A DNA stretch of 64,000 bases from SIG77 sp045589595 (lineage in GTDB: Bacteria > Verrucomicrobiota > Lentisphaeria > Victivallales > UBA1829): positions 124,001 through 188,000 of the forward strand of contig JAZNPK010000002.1 of assembly GCA_045589595.1 (NCBI GenBank), written 5' to 3'. The position numbers and the translations under genes are program-made. Below the pieces are notes generated by a model that had not been told where the DNA came from, searched no databases, and saw only the letters and a list, made by a program, of their open reading frames with translations. Below are positions 25,685 to 34,763 of the stretch, in pieces. Every line of letters begins with the position of its first letter. Position 1 is the first letter of the stretch.

Positions 25685-27143
25685 CTTCGTACATCCGCTC
25701 GTATTGTGAGGCTGTATTGTTCCAGGAAAGATCTTTGTTCATGGCGTTGATCCGCATGGCTTTGAAGGCTGCCGGTTCTCTTGTGCGGACATCTGCCGCC
25801 CAGCGCATGGTCGCCGCCAGTGCGTCGGTATGAAGATCATGGAACACGAATCCGGTTGCCTGATCCTGATTTTTGTAATTGAAATTCGTGACGGTATCCG
25901 CCAGACCGCCGGTTTCCCGGACGATGGGCAGAGTGCCGTAGCGCATACTGTACATCTGGTTGAGACCGCAGGGTTCATAGCGGGAGGGCATAACAAAAAA
26001 GTCTGCGCCCGCCTCCACCAGATGGGAAAGGCTGTCCGGGGCGTATCCCTTGAAGAATGCGAATCTGCCGGGGAAGCGGCATTGGAGGCTGCTGTACCAG
26101 TTTTCCAGACCGGGATCTCCGGAGCCGACCAGCACGAACTGAATATCGGCGCCTTCCTCAAAAAGTTTTGTCAGAGCGGCGGCAAGAACATCCAGTCCTT
26201 TCTGATATGCAAGCCGGGAAATGGTAGCGAAAACGGGCGTATTTTCTTTGACCGGCAGGTGAAAATATTTCTGCAGTTCCTGACGGCATGTCATTTTTCC
26301 GGCGATCTTTTTCGCAGTATAATTTGCGGGCAGAAGCGGATCGTGTTCCGGATCCCATTCTTTGATGTCGATCCCGTTCAGGATGCCTTTGAGTCTGCCG
26401 GAAAACGCGCAGCTGCGGAGCGCGGGATCCAGTCCGAACCCGTACTCCTGCGACAGGATCTCCTGGGCATAAGTGGGGCTGACGGCGTTGACCATGTGCG
26501 CGGTCATGACGCCCGCTTTGAGAAAGTTGAGCTGATCGTAATATTCCAGACAGTTGTGGTTGAAATATTCCCAACCAAGTCCGGTCCAGTACAGATTGTC
26601 CTTGGAGAAGATGCCCTGATACCCGATATTGTGGATCGTCAGCACACTCCGTGCGGAAGCGAACCGGGGATGACCGTTGTAAAGATGACTCCGCAGATAG
26701 ACGCAGCAGAGCGCGGCGTGCCAGTCATTGGCATGAACGATGTCCGGCGTCAGACCGAGTGCGATCACTGCCTGCATGGCTGCCCGGGAGAAGAAAATGA
26801 ACCGTTGTGCGTTGTCGCCGTATTCCACGCCGTTCCAGTCGTAAAGTTTCGGACGGTCAAAAAATCGGTCGAACTCAATAAAATGGAACCGCAGATTGTC
26901 ATTGATCTCCAGCGTTCTGATCCTTGCCCATTCCGTGTTGTCTCCGAATGGTACGCCCAGCGGATCGGAGAGCGCAGAGAACTTGAGTCCCAGTTTTCCG
27001 GTAACTTGAGGATAGTAAGGCATGACCACATCCACCCGATGCCCTCTTGCCGCCAGTGCGTCCGGCAGCGCCCCGGAAACATCTGCCAGTCCGCCGGTTT
27101 TTGCATAGGGAACTGCTTCGCTTGTGACCCAGAGTATATTCAT
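25671..27143 (-). CDS. glgA: Glycogen synthase (ADP-glucose:starch glucosyltransferase)
   Basis: A 490-residue GT5 enzyme that extends alpha-1,4-glucan from ADP-glucose. The N-terminal nucleotide-sugar motif 'EAVPYAKTGGLADVSGALP' includes the KTGGL signature. The starch-synthase catalytic domain contains 'HANDWHAAL' and 'LTIHNIGYQG'. The C-terminal GT-B half has 'ISRLAYQKGLDVL' and 'FVMPSRYEPCGLNQMYSMRYGTLPIVRETGGLADTV' (E-X7-E region). Length is typical (about 475-490). It lies between the rhomboid gene (27-bp gap) and queA (14-bp overlap). No glgB, glgC or glgP is nearby. Confidence 0.95.
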   Translation of the reverse strand: MNILWVTSEAVPYAKTGGLADVSGALPDALAARGHRVDVVMPYYPQVTGKLGLKFSALSDPLGVPFGDNTEWARIRTLEINDNLRFHFIEFDRFFDRPKLYDWNGVEYGDNAQRFIFFSRAAMQAVIALGLTPDIVHANDWHAALCCVYLRSHLYNGHPRFASARSVLTIHNIGYQGIFSKDNLYWTGLGWEYFNHNCLEYYDQLNFLKAGVMTAHMVNAVSPTYAQEILSQEYGFGLDPALRSCAFSGRLKGILNGIDIKEWDPEHDPLLPANYTAKKIAGKMTCRQELQKYFHLPVKENTPVFATISRLAYQKGLDVLAAALTKLFEEGADIQFVLVGSGDPGLENWYSSLQCRFPGRFAFFKGYAPDSLSHLVEAGADFFVMPSRYEPCGLNQMYSMRYGTLPIVRETGGLADTVTNFNYKNQDQATGFVFHDLHTDALAATMRWAADVRTREPAAFKAMRINAMNKDLSWNNTASQYERMYEDAHR

Positions 27144-27170
27144 TCCGCGTGATCCTTTCTTCTGATCCGG

Positions 27171-28052
27171 TTATTTTCCGCTGCGCATCTGTTCCCGCGC
27201 CTGACGCAGCCGCGCCAGTTCTTCCTCGGAAAGACTGTTGATGCCGTGAAGGGAGATTTTATCCAGCAGTGTATCCAGTTCCTTCTGGGTCACTCTGCCG
27301 GTGGGCGGCGGGGGCGGCGGTGAATAGCGGTCATCCCGGACGCTCCATCCTTTCGGGGGCGGCTGTGTGCCGGTGGGATTGCGGCGAGGATCGTTACCGC
27401 CGGAGAGAAATGCCAGCGGATCCCACGTGACAAACCGTCTGAATGCGGAACGCATCAGCAGCATACCGCCGATGAAACCGCCGATGTGCGCAGTGTAAGC
27501 GATCCCGCTCATGGTGCCGACGCTGATCTGGTTGAACAGTTCGATACAGATGAACACGATCGCCATGGTACGCAGTTTGATGGGGAAGGGGATGAACAGC
27601 AGAAACATTTCAATATCGGGCAGCATCATGGCGGAAGCAATGATGATCCCCATGACCGCACCGCTTGCTCCGATCAGCACATGAAAAGAGGACCAGGAGG
27701 TCGCCATCCAGAGAAGATTCCCCGCGATCCCGGACACAAAATACAGCAGCAGGAAGCGTTTGGGACCCAGGATCGGCGCAATGAGAGAGCCGAAGATGTA
27801 CAGGGAAAACATATTGAAAAACAGATGGAAGAAATCGTGATGCTGAAACAATGAAGTTGCCAGCCGCCAGACTTCCCCTTCTTTCACTGCCGGAGCATAA
27901 AGCTCCAGTCCTTTCAGATCCATGATCCAGCAGAAAATATTCAGAACAATGACTGCGATCAGGGCGTGAAAGCCGCCGCGCGCATTGCGGACGGGATCGG
28001 ATGGATTGCCTCTTCCCCGCGGATCCCGCATATAATCTCTATCTCCAAGCAT
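27171..28052 (-). CDS. Rhomboid-family intramembrane serine protease
   Basis: A 293-residue membrane protein with six helices. The catalytic Ser130 sits in 'GASGAVMG' and His189 in 'YTAHIGGFIGG', the two-residue dyad of rhomboids, and 'HLFFNMFSLYIFG' carries the conserved HxxxN region of helix 2. A cytoplasmic-looking C-terminal extension (about residues 215-293) is Pro-rich and then helical ('SLSEEELARLRQAREQM'), as in many bacterial rhomboids. It is first gene of a unit with glgA and queA, under a promoter at 28093-28120. The substrate is unknown. Confidence 0.92.
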   Translation of the reverse strand: MLGDRDYMRDPRGRGNPSDPVRNARGGFHALIAVIVLNIFCWIMDLKGLELYAPAVKEGEVWRLATSLFQHHDFFHLFFNMFSLYIFGSLIAPILGPKRFLLLYFVSGIAGNLLWMATSWSSFHVLIGASGAVMGIIIASAMMLPDIEMFLLFIPFPIKLRTMAIVFICIELFNQISVGTMSGIAYTAHIGGFIGGMLLMRSAFRRFVTWDPLAFLSGGNDPRRNPTGTQPPPKGWSVRDDRYSPPPPPPTGRVTQKELDTLLDKISLHGINSLSEEELARLRQAREQMRSGK

Positions 28053-28092
28053 TGCTGCATTCCTTTCTTTGATGTTGGTCGAAACTCCCTGT

Positions 28093-28120
28093 AATATAAC
28101 GCGCGAAGCTGTTTTTTCAA
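28093..28120 (-). promoter_or_regulatory. Promoter of the rhomboid-glgA-queA unit
   Basis: Minus strand -35 TTGAAA (28120-28115), 16 bp, -10 TATATT (28098-28093). Confidence 0.65.
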
Positions 28121-28159
28121 GGCGGCGTACTGAAAAAGCGCAAGAGAGTCTGATCCGTC

Positions 28160-28188
28160 TTGCAATCCGCGCGAGTGCGTGCTATATT
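28160..28188 (+). promoter_or_regulatory. Promoter of the tsaD operon
   Basis: -35 TTGCAA (28160-28165), 17 bp, -10 TATATT (28183-28188), about 40 bp before the tsaD ATG. Confidence 0.65.
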
Positions 28189-28227
28189 AAGCAAAGATAA
28201 GAGACAACAGATTTTCCGGAGTATATC

Positions 28228-29316
28228 ATGGCATTGATTTTAGGCATAGAATCCAGTTGCGATGAAACGGCGGCGGCAGTGGTGGAAGATGGACGCAGAG
28301 TCATCTCCAACGTGGTCGCATCCCAGATCGCCAAACATTCACCTTACGGCGGTGTGATCCCTGAACTTGCAGCACGGGAACACCTGACTGCCGTGACGCC
28401 CGTTGTGGAACAGGCGCTGAAAGATGCCGGGATCACGGCAGGTGATCTTGATGCTGTGGCAGTGACCCATGCACCCGGTCTGGTCCCCGCATTGCTGATC
28501 GGTATGACTTTTGCCAAAGGTTTCGCCGTCTCAAACGGTCTGCCCCTGATCGGCATCAATCATTTCCTCGGTCACATTTACGGCGCGTTTGTCGGTGAAG
28601 AAAATACCCGCCGCTTTGACGATCCGGAACTTTATCCCATGCTTGCGGCAGTGGTTTCCGGTGGACATACCAGTCTGGTGGTGCTGACAAAAGACGGCAA
28701 GTCCCACCTTGTCGGCACAACATTGGACGATGCTGCCGGAGAAGCCTTCGATAAAGCCGCAAAACTGCTGAATCTCGGTTATCCCGGCGGACCTGTGATC
28801 GAACGGCTGGCAAAGAACGGAAATCCGCAGAAATATCATTTTCCCCGCTCCCTTACCGGGGCTGCCGGCAAACCTGTCGCACCGGAAAACAGATTCAATT
28901 TCAGTTTCAGCGGTTTGAAAACTTCCATGCTCTATCACACCCGCGATATGGGCGGACCGGAAGCGATCACCAATGAGGAACTGTACGATTGCCTTGCCTC
29001 GTATCAGGAAGCGATCGTGGATGTGCTCTGCACCAAGATCTTTGATGCCGCCGCCCATTACCGGGTGAGATCGGTGATCCTCTGCGGCGGTGTCGCCTGC
29101 AACGGCGCCCTGCGTGACAGATTTGAAGCGTCTGTCCCGAAAGGACTCCTTGCCATGATGGCTCCCCGGAAATATTGTACGGACAATGCCGCCATGATCG
29201 GCGGTCTGGCATGGTATTATCACCGCGCCGGACATTACAACGGTCTGGATATGGACGCACTGGCACGGCTGCCGCTCAGTACAGAACTGCCTTTTCAACC
29301 CGGCTGCGGAAAGTGA
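28228..29316 (+). CDS. tsaD: tRNA N6-threonylcarbamoyladenosine transferase
   Basis: A 362-residue ASKHA-fold enzyme (Kae1/TsaD) that transfers the threonylcarbamoyl group to A37 of ANN-decoding tRNAs. The N-terminus 'LGIESSCDETAAAVVEDGR' is diagnostic. The metal-binding motif 'NHFLGHIYG' and 'VSGGHTSLVVL', 'LDDAAGEAFDKAAKLLNLGYPGGP' and 'LCGGVACNGALR' all match. Length is normal. It is first in a tight plus-strand series with gph, the M20 amidohydrolase, hisB and rarA. tsaB, tsaC and tsaE are not in the window. Confidence 0.96.
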   Translation: MALILGIESSCDETAAAVVEDGRRVISNVVASQIAKHSPYGGVIPELAAREHLTAVTPVVEQALKDAGITAGDLDAVAVTHAPGLVPALLIGMTFAKGFAVSNGLPLIGINHFLGHIYGAFVGEENTRRFDDPELYPMLAAVVSGGHTSLVVLTKDGKSHLVGTTLDDAAGEAFDKAAKLLNLGYPGGPVIERLAKNGNPQKYHFPRSLTGAAGKPVAPENRFNFSFSGLKTSMLYHTRDMGGPEAITNEELYDCLASYQEAIVDVLCTKIFDAAAHYRVRSVILCGGVACNGALRDRFEASVPKGLLAMMAPRKYCTDNAAMIGGLAWYYHRAGHYNGLDMDALARLPLSTELPFQPGCGK

Positions 29317-29324
29317 GGCTTGAT

Positions 29325-29978
29325 ATGACAGAAAAACGCTGCATGGTTTTTGATCTTGACGGAACACTGGTGGATACCCGGCTGGATCTCGCCAATACCG
29401 TTAATCTGATGCTCCACTATTACGGCGAACCGCCCCTCTCGCTGGAGCAGGTGGTCGGAATGGTGGGCGACGGTATGAAAAAACTTCTGGAACGGGCGTT
29501 GGCAAACCGCCCCGCCGGAGCCGCCCCCATCGATTTTGATGAGGCGCTGGAAGTGATGCAGCGGTCCTATCGGGCGAACCTGAATCTGACCGCATCACTT
29601 TATCCCGGCGTGTACGTGACCCTGAAAGAATTGCAGGCAAAAGGCTGGAAACTGGCTGTTCTGACCAACAAGCCGGATGATTTCTGTAAATCCACGCTGT
29701 ATGATCTCGGAATCGCACCCTTCTTCAACGTGATCCTCGGCGGTACACCGGATTTCCCCCTCAAACCCGCCCCGGACGGGATGCAGTTCATCCTGGATAT
29801 CCTCGGCATTGAAGATCCTTCCGATTGCTGGATGGTGGGCGACGGCGCACCCGATCTCCTCGTCGGAAAAGCGGTCGGCATGAAAACCGCATTCGCCGCT
29901 TACGGATTCGGAAATGACTTGAAGGGCGCAACTTATGACATCAAAATCGACCGTTTCGAACAACTCAAGGAACTTTGA
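29325..29978 (+). CDS. HAD phosphatase, phosphoglycolate phosphatase-like
   Basis: A 217-residue HAD hydrolase. The ATG at 29325 gives the N-terminus 'MTEKRCMVFDLDGTLVDT' (Asp10, Asp12), 8 bp after the tsaD stop. Motif II is 'AVLTNKP', and 'FPLKPAPDGMQFIL...CWMVGDGAPDLLVGKAVGM' gives the motif III Lys and the GDxxxD-like acidic motif (here GDGAPD). The 'GMVGDGMKKLLERAL' cap segment is typical of Gph, which clears 2-phosphoglycolate formed by DNA repair or metabolism. The exact substrate is not proven by sequence. Confidence 0.88.
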   Translation: MTEKRCMVFDLDGTLVDTRLDLANTVNLMLHYYGEPPLSLEQVVGMVGDGMKKLLERALANRPAGAAPIDFDEALEVMQRSYRANLNLTASLYPGVYVTLKELQAKGWKLAVLTNKPDDFCKSTLYDLGIAPFFNVILGGTPDFPLKPAPDGMQFILDILGIEDPSDCWMVGDGAPDLLVGKAVGMKTAFAAYGFGNDLKGATYDIKIDRFEQLKEL

Positions 29979-29981
29979 AAT

Positions 29982-31148
29982 ATGAAATACGATCTGCCCG
30001 ATGATGTAAAACGATCCATCCGGAAAATATCTGATGAGATCCACGCAAATCCAGAATTGGGTTTTCAGGAATTTACCGCCGCCCGGCTCCAGACGGAATT
30101 GCTGGAACAGTGGGGCGCACAGGTGACACGCGGCATTGCCGGTCTGGATACCGCGTACCGGGCAGAATGGCGTTTGGGGACCGGTGACGGACCGGCTTTC
30201 GCCATCTTCTCCGAGTACGATGCACTGAAGAAGATCGGTCACGCCTGCGGACACAATCTGATTTGTGCATCCGCTCTCGCCGGAGCGTATATGGCTGTGG
30301 ATGCCCTTGAAAAAGCCGGTGTGAACGGAAGATTCGTTCTCTTCGGTTCTCCCGGAGAAGAACAGCTCGGTGGAAAAGTTGTGATGCAGGAGCATGGCGC
30401 GTTTGAAGGTATCGATGCCGCCATCATTTCCCATCCCTATGATGTAACTTCCACGGATGACGGCGCATATTCCGTGACGCGTTTTCTTGTGCAGTTCCAC
30501 GGCAAAGCCTCCCACGCCGGTATGGCACCGGAGCAGGGGATCAATGCGCTGGATGCCCTGATCCTCTTCTTCAACGGGATCGGTCTCTGGCGTCAGCAGA
30601 TGGCGGAATCCGCCCGGGTCCACGGCATTATCCGCAAAGGCGGCGATGCCCCAAATGTGATCCCCGATGAAACGGAAGCGTTTTTCTATCTCCGCGCTCC
30701 GGATAAAAATACAGCCGTTGAACTGGAACGCCGTTTCCGTGAGATCGTTGCCGGAGCCGCGACCCAGACAGGATGCACCTGCGATTGTATCCGGACCACC
30801 GCTTACGATCCCTGCAAAATCAATGCCCCCCTCAACAATGCGTATGCCGATTATCTGGAATCCATCGGTCATAAAGTGATCCGGGCAAAAGGAAATGAAG
30901 GCAGAGCAAGTACGGACTTCGGCAATGTTTCCCAGATCATGCCGGGCGCGAATCTTCATTTCGGGATCTGCCATGAAGAACACGGCACCGCGCTCCATAC
31001 AGTGGATTTTGAAAAGGCTGCCGGTATGGATCACGGCTTTGATGAGGCAATGATCTGCGGCGGTGCCATGGCGCATATCACACTGCGTTACTTTACCGAT
31101 GATGCGTTCCGCAATGAAGTGCATCAGGCATTCGATGAACAGAAATAA
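29982..31148 (+). CDS. M20-family amidohydrolase (AbgB/IAA-amino-acid hydrolase type)
   Basis: A 388-residue metallohydrolase of the M20D type. The N-terminus 'KISDEIHANPELGFQEFTAARLQTELL' is typical of the group. The metal motif is 'IGHACGHNLICASALAGAYM', followed by 'GSPGEEQLGGK' (Glu-Glu) and 'ASHAGMAPEQGINALDALILFFNGI' in the dimerisation lid. 'STDFGNVSQIMPGANLHFGI' provides the distal His/Asp region. Members cleave amide bonds of N-acyl amino acids or p-aminobenzoyl-glutamate. It starts 4 bp after the gph-like stop. No signal peptide, so it is cytoplasmic. Confidence 0.88.
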   Translation: MKYDLPDDVKRSIRKISDEIHANPELGFQEFTAARLQTELLEQWGAQVTRGIAGLDTAYRAEWRLGTGDGPAFAIFSEYDALKKIGHACGHNLICASALAGAYMAVDALEKAGVNGRFVLFGSPGEEQLGGKVVMQEHGAFEGIDAAIISHPYDVTSTDDGAYSVTRFLVQFHGKASHAGMAPEQGINALDALILFFNGIGLWRQQMAESARVHGIIRKGGDAPNVIPDETEAFFYLRAPDKNTAVELERRFREIVAGAATQTGCTCDCIRTTAYDPCKINAPLNNAYADYLESIGHKVIRAKGNEGRASTDFGNVSQIMPGANLHFGICHEEHGTALHTVDFEKAAGMDHGFDEAMICGGAMAHITLRYFTDDAFRNEVHQAFDEQK

Positions 31149-31185
31149 AACATAATCAAATATTCCCGGAAAAGGAGAATCCTTT

Positions 31186-31770
31186 ATGAGAACAGCTACA
31201 GTGGAACGGACAACAAAAGAGACCAGCATCACTGTCACCATCAATCTGGACGGAGAAGGCGGCAGCACCATCAATACCGGAATCGGTTTCATGGATCACA
31301 TGCTGACACTTTTTGCCAAGCACGGAAATTTTGATCTGGACCTGCAGGCAAAAGGCGATCTGGAAGTGGATTGTCATCACACCATGGAAGATATGGGTCT
31401 GGCGCTCGGTGAGGCGATCCTGAAGGCGCTGGGGGACAAATGCGGGATCCGCCGTTACGGCAATTTCATGCTGCCCATGGATGAAACGCTCGCCCTGGTG
31501 GCGCTGGATCTTTCCGGCAGACCATACCTCGTGTACGATGTCACGCCTGCCGTCCCCTACATCAAAGACATGGACACCGCGCTCTTCAAGGAATTTTTTA
31601 CCGCCCTCGCCACAAAAGCCGGTATGAATCTGCATATCCGGATGTTGGCTGCCGGTGAAACGCATCACATCTTTGAAGCCGTGTTCAAAGGGTTTGCACG
31701 AGCCCTCTGTGAAGCGGTCAGCATCGATCCCCGCGTCAAAGGCGTTCCCTCCACAAAAGGTGTGCTCTGA
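31186..31770 (+). CDS. hisB: Imidazoleglycerol-phosphate dehydratase
   Basis: A 194-residue monofunctional HisB catalysing the sixth step of histidine biosynthesis. It has the manganese-binding duplicated half-motifs 'GIGFMDHMLTLFAKHGNFDL', 'DCHHTMEDMGLALGEAI', 'KEFFTALATKAGMNLHIRMLAAGETHHIFEAVFKGFARAL' (HHxxEA). An AAGGAG site precedes the ATG. No other his gene lies nearby, so histidine genes are dispersed in this genome, and this copy sits in a tsaD-to-rarA housekeeping string. Confidence 0.96.
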   Translation: MRTATVERTTKETSITVTINLDGEGGSTINTGIGFMDHMLTLFAKHGNFDLDLQAKGDLEVDCHHTMEDMGLALGEAILKALGDKCGIRRYGNFMLPMDETLALVALDLSGRPYLVYDVTPAVPYIKDMDTALFKEFFTALATKAGMNLHIRMLAAGETHHIFEAVFKGFARALCEAVSIDPRVKGVPSTKGVL

Positions 31771-31772
31771 AT

Positions 31773-33095
31773 ATGTTTTTCGACGACGGCGAACAGGAAG
31801 ACAGCCTCTTTTCCGGAAATGTGCAGCGGCCTCTGGCTGACAGACTCCGCCCTGCAACACTGGATGACATCGTGGGGCAGGATCATCTCCTCGGTCCCGA
31901 TGGTCCTCTGCGCCGTATGATCGAAAGCGGAAAACTTTCCAGTTTCATCCTCTGGGGTCCCCCCGGATGCGGTAAAACGACCTGCGCACGGATCATGGCG
32001 CAGCATACAAAAATGCGTTTCGTGGCGATCTCCGCCGTCTTTTCAGGTATCGCCGAATTGCGGAAAGCATTTGAAGAAGCCAGAAAAAGACGCCTCGCCG
32101 GTGAAGGTACGCTCCTGTTCGTGGATGAGATCCACCGGTTCAACCGCGCGCAACAGGACGGGTTCCTGCCTTATGTGGAAAACGGGACCGTCACGCTCGT
32201 AGGCGCAACAACGGAAAATCCGTCCTTTGAACTGAACAGCGCTTTGCTTTCACGATGTAAGGTGTTCGTTATGAATGCGTTGGAGCGCAATGCACTGGAG
32301 AAGATCATTCATCGTGCCGAAAAGGAATCCGGCAGGACTCTGAATCTTACCGATGAGGCAAAAGCAACGCTGCTTCAACTCGCCGACGGCGACGGCAGAT
32401 ATTTTATCAATCTGATCGAAACGGTGTTCGATCTTACGGGCGGAGATGAAACGCTGGATGCCGCCGCATTGATGAAGATCGTGCAACAGCGCGCGCCCGT
32501 TTACGACAAGGACCGGGAAGGTCATTACAATCTGATCAGTGCCCTTCACAAATCCCTGCGCGGCTCCGACCCGGATGCTGCGCTGTACTGGGCTGCCCGG
32601 ATGATGGATGCGGGGGAAGATCCTCTGTACCTGCTCCGCCGTCTGACACGGTTCGCCATGGAGGATGTCAGCCTTTCCGATCCCAATGCGCTTCAGTTCG
32701 CCATTTCTGCGTGGGATGCGTATGAACGGCTCGGTTCGCCCGAAGGAGATCTTGCCATTGCGGAACTCGTGGTCTATCTGGGGACTGCGCCCAAATCCAA
32801 CAGTATTGAAACGGCGTGGCCGAAAGCACTTCAGGCGGCGAAAGAGACCGGTTCTCTCAATCCGCCCGCCCATATTCTCAATGCGCCCACCCGCCTGATG
32901 AAAGATCTCGGATACGGTAAGGGCTATCAGTACGATCACGATACGGAAGACGGTTTCTCCGGACAGAATTATTTTCCGGACGGTATGCCCAGAAAAACAT
33001 TCTATCAGCCGCCTGAACGGGGATTTGAACGGGAAATCCGCAAACGGCTGGATTACTGGGCAAAACTCCGCCGCGAAAAACAGAAAAAAAACTGA
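31773..33095 (+). CDS. rarA: Replication-associated recombination protein A (AAA+ ATPase)
   Basis: A 440-residue AAA+ protein of the RarA/MgsA/WRNIP1 family, acting at stalled forks with SSB. The N-terminal 'PLADRLRPATLDDIVGQDHLLG' is followed by Walker A 'GPPGCGKTTCA' and Walker B 'LLFVDEIHRFNRAQQDGFLPYVENG'. Sensor 1 is 'GATTENPSFELNSALLSRC'. The C-terminal tetramerisation part includes 'DPDAALYWAARMMDAGEDPLYLLRRLTRFAMEDV' and 'YLGTAPKSNSI'. It begins 2 bp after hisB and ends 15 bp before the convergent nnr gene. Confidence 0.96.
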   Translation: MFFDDGEQEDSLFSGNVQRPLADRLRPATLDDIVGQDHLLGPDGPLRRMIESGKLSSFILWGPPGCGKTTCARIMAQHTKMRFVAISAVFSGIAELRKAFEEARKRRLAGEGTLLFVDEIHRFNRAQQDGFLPYVENGTVTLVGATTENPSFELNSALLSRCKVFVMNALERNALEKIIHRAEKESGRTLNLTDEAKATLLQLADGDGRYFINLIETVFDLTGGDETLDAAALMKIVQQRAPVYDKDREGHYNLISALHKSLRGSDPDAALYWAARMMDAGEDPLYLLRRLTRFAMEDVSLSDPNALQFAISAWDAYERLGSPEGDLAIAELVVYLGTAPKSNSIETAWPKALQAAKETGSLNPPAHILNAPTRLMKDLGYGKGYQYDHDTEDGFSGQNYFPDGMPRKTFYQPPERGFEREIRKRLDYWAKLRREKQKKN

Positions 33096-33110
33096 CCGCC
33101 CGACCGTTGA

Positions 33111-34610
33111 TCAGACGGGGATCGTGTTCCCCAGTTTCTGCAGGACCCGGGGCAGGGCTGCCGCCAGATCATCGGCAATGATACCTGTATTGCAGGAGAG
33201 ATCAACGCCTTCCGGTTCACCTGTCAATCCATGAATGAATGCACTGATCCGGGCAGCATCAAAGGCGTCGTATTTCTGCGCGAGAAACGCAGCCGTGATA
33301 CCGGTGAGGACATCACCGCTGCCGGCGGTGGCAAGAACGGGCGAACCGGAAAAATTGTATGCCAGTCTGTCCGCAGCGGTGACTGCGCTGTAAGGACCTT
33401 TCACAATACACACGGCGTTGGTTTTCCGGACAAGTTCTGCCGGATCGCCGCCCAGCCGTTTCAGTTCCCCGGCGTGAGGCGTCAGCACGGAATGCCGGGG
33501 CAGACGCGTCAGCAGTTCCGGCTGCAGCGACAGCAGATTGAGGGCGTCCGCGTCGAACACGGCGGGACATGACAGCTGTTCCGGCAGACCTGCCAGAAAT
33601 GCGCCGGTCCCCTCTTTTGTTGTCATACCGGGACCAACAGCCACGGCATCCATCTTCGGCAGCAGTTGACCGGTCAGCGGCAGGGCATCCGGCTGGAATA
33701 CACCGCTGCCCTGATCGGGAACCCGGCGGACGATGACGGCTTTCGGTACATGACAGACGATTTCAGCGGATGCCGGTAAAAGGACCGTGACCATTCCCGC
33801 CCCGGCGCGCAGCGCCGCTTCCGCCGTGAGAAATGGGGCAGACGGATAATCCGATGAGCCGCCGATGACCAGCACGGATCCGCGTCGCTGCTTGTAGGTA
33901 TCGTAGGGAACCGGTTTCAACAGACGGCGTACGGTTTGCAGATCGGTCACATCGATCCCCCCGGGTTGAGCGAGGATCTCCGGCGGGATCCCGATGTCCA
34001 GAACCGTGATCCTGCCGCAGTGACCGGGACCGGATCCCACGAGAAGTCCGATCTTCGGCGCGGCAAAAGTCAGCGTGTTTTGAGCGCGGACCGCGATGTC
34101 CGACACCGTTCCGTCATCGGCATTGAGTCCGGAGGGGATGTCAATGGCAACTACGGGGCAGGGGCATTGATTGACCGCATTGATCCAGGCACCGAACGGA
34201 TCCCGCAATCCGCCGCAGATCCCGGTCCCCAGCAGACAATCCACGATCAGGTCGTGGGGCGTGATCCCGTCAGCTGAAAAGGTGTCGCGCCTGATAACGA
34301 CTTTATCCGGGACCATCTGATATGCGGCAAGGGCATCGCCTTTGAGTTGACTTTCATCTGCGGTCATGTGCAGAAAGATTTTTCCCGATCCGGCAGAAGC
34401 GGCGAGCCGCGCAGCAATGATGAAGCCGTCGCCGCCGTTGTTGCCCCTGCCGGTCAGAATGTGGCAGTTGTTGATCCCGGGATAATGGCGGATGATCCAG
34501 TCGGCGGCAGCGTTTCCGGCATTGGACATCAAGGTGATCCCGGAACAGTATCCGCTGTTGATGGTATCGGAATCGGCTTTCCGCATTTGTGCGGCTGAAA
34601 AAGCTTTCAT
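33111..34610 (-). CDS. nnr: Bifunctional NAD(P)H-hydrate epimerase/dehydratase
   Basis: A 499-residue two-domain repair enzyme for hydrated NAD(P)H. The start at 34610 follows AAGGA and gives 'MKAFSAAQMRKADSDT'. The N-terminal YjeF epimerase half contains 'ILTGRGNNGGDGFIIAARLA' and 'VDCLLGTGICGGLRDPFGAWI'. The C-terminal ADP/ATP-dependent dehydratase half (ribokinase fold, from about residue 220) contains 'VLVIGGSSDYPSAPFLTAEAALRAGAGMVTV', 'VLTPHAGELKRL', and 'LATAGSGDVLTGITAAFLAQ' with the catalytic Asp. Length is normal for the fusion form. It is a single gene with its own promoter. Confidence 0.95.
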   Translation of the reverse strand: MKAFSAAQMRKADSDTINSGYCSGITLMSNAGNAAADWIIRHYPGINNCHILTGRGNNGGDGFIIAARLAASAGSGKIFLHMTADESQLKGDALAAYQMVPDKVVIRRDTFSADGITPHDLIVDCLLGTGICGGLRDPFGAWINAVNQCPCPVVAIDIPSGLNADDGTVSDIAVRAQNTLTFAAPKIGLLVGSGPGHCGRITVLDIGIPPEILAQPGGIDVTDLQTVRRLLKPVPYDTYKQRRGSVLVIGGSSDYPSAPFLTAEAALRAGAGMVTVLLPASAEIVCHVPKAVIVRRVPDQGSGVFQPDALPLTGQLLPKMDAVAVGPGMTTKEGTGAFLAGLPEQLSCPAVFDADALNLLSLQPELLTRLPRHSVLTPHAGELKRLGGDPAELVRKTNAVCIVKGPYSAVTAADRLAYNFSGSPVLATAGSGDVLTGITAAFLAQKYDAFDAARISAFIHGLTGEPEGVDLSCNTGIIADDLAAALPRVLQKLGNTIPV

Positions 34611-34644
34611 GGGCAGGTCCTTATGTTGATGCAGTTTTCCGTGA

Positions 34645-34673
34645 AAAATAGCATCGGGACACCGAAAAATCAA
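34645..34673 (-). promoter_or_regulatory. Promoter of nnr
   Basis: Minus strand -35 TTGATT (34673-34668), 17 bp, -10 TATTTT (34650-34645). Confidence 0.5.
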
Positions 34674-34703
34674 TATTTATTTATAAAAAAGTAGAAAAAG
34701 AGA

Positions 34704-34732
34704 TTGTTAAAAAGGCAAAACGGGTGTAAATT
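34704..34732 (+). promoter_or_regulatory. Promoter of the ArnT-like/rlmN/ankyrin/recO operon
   Basis: -35 TTGTTA (34704-34709), 17 bp, -10 TAAATT (34727-34732), 31 bp before the ATG. Confidence 0.5.
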
Positions 34733-34763
34733 GTAGGGATTGTATCAATGAGGTCGAACTTTT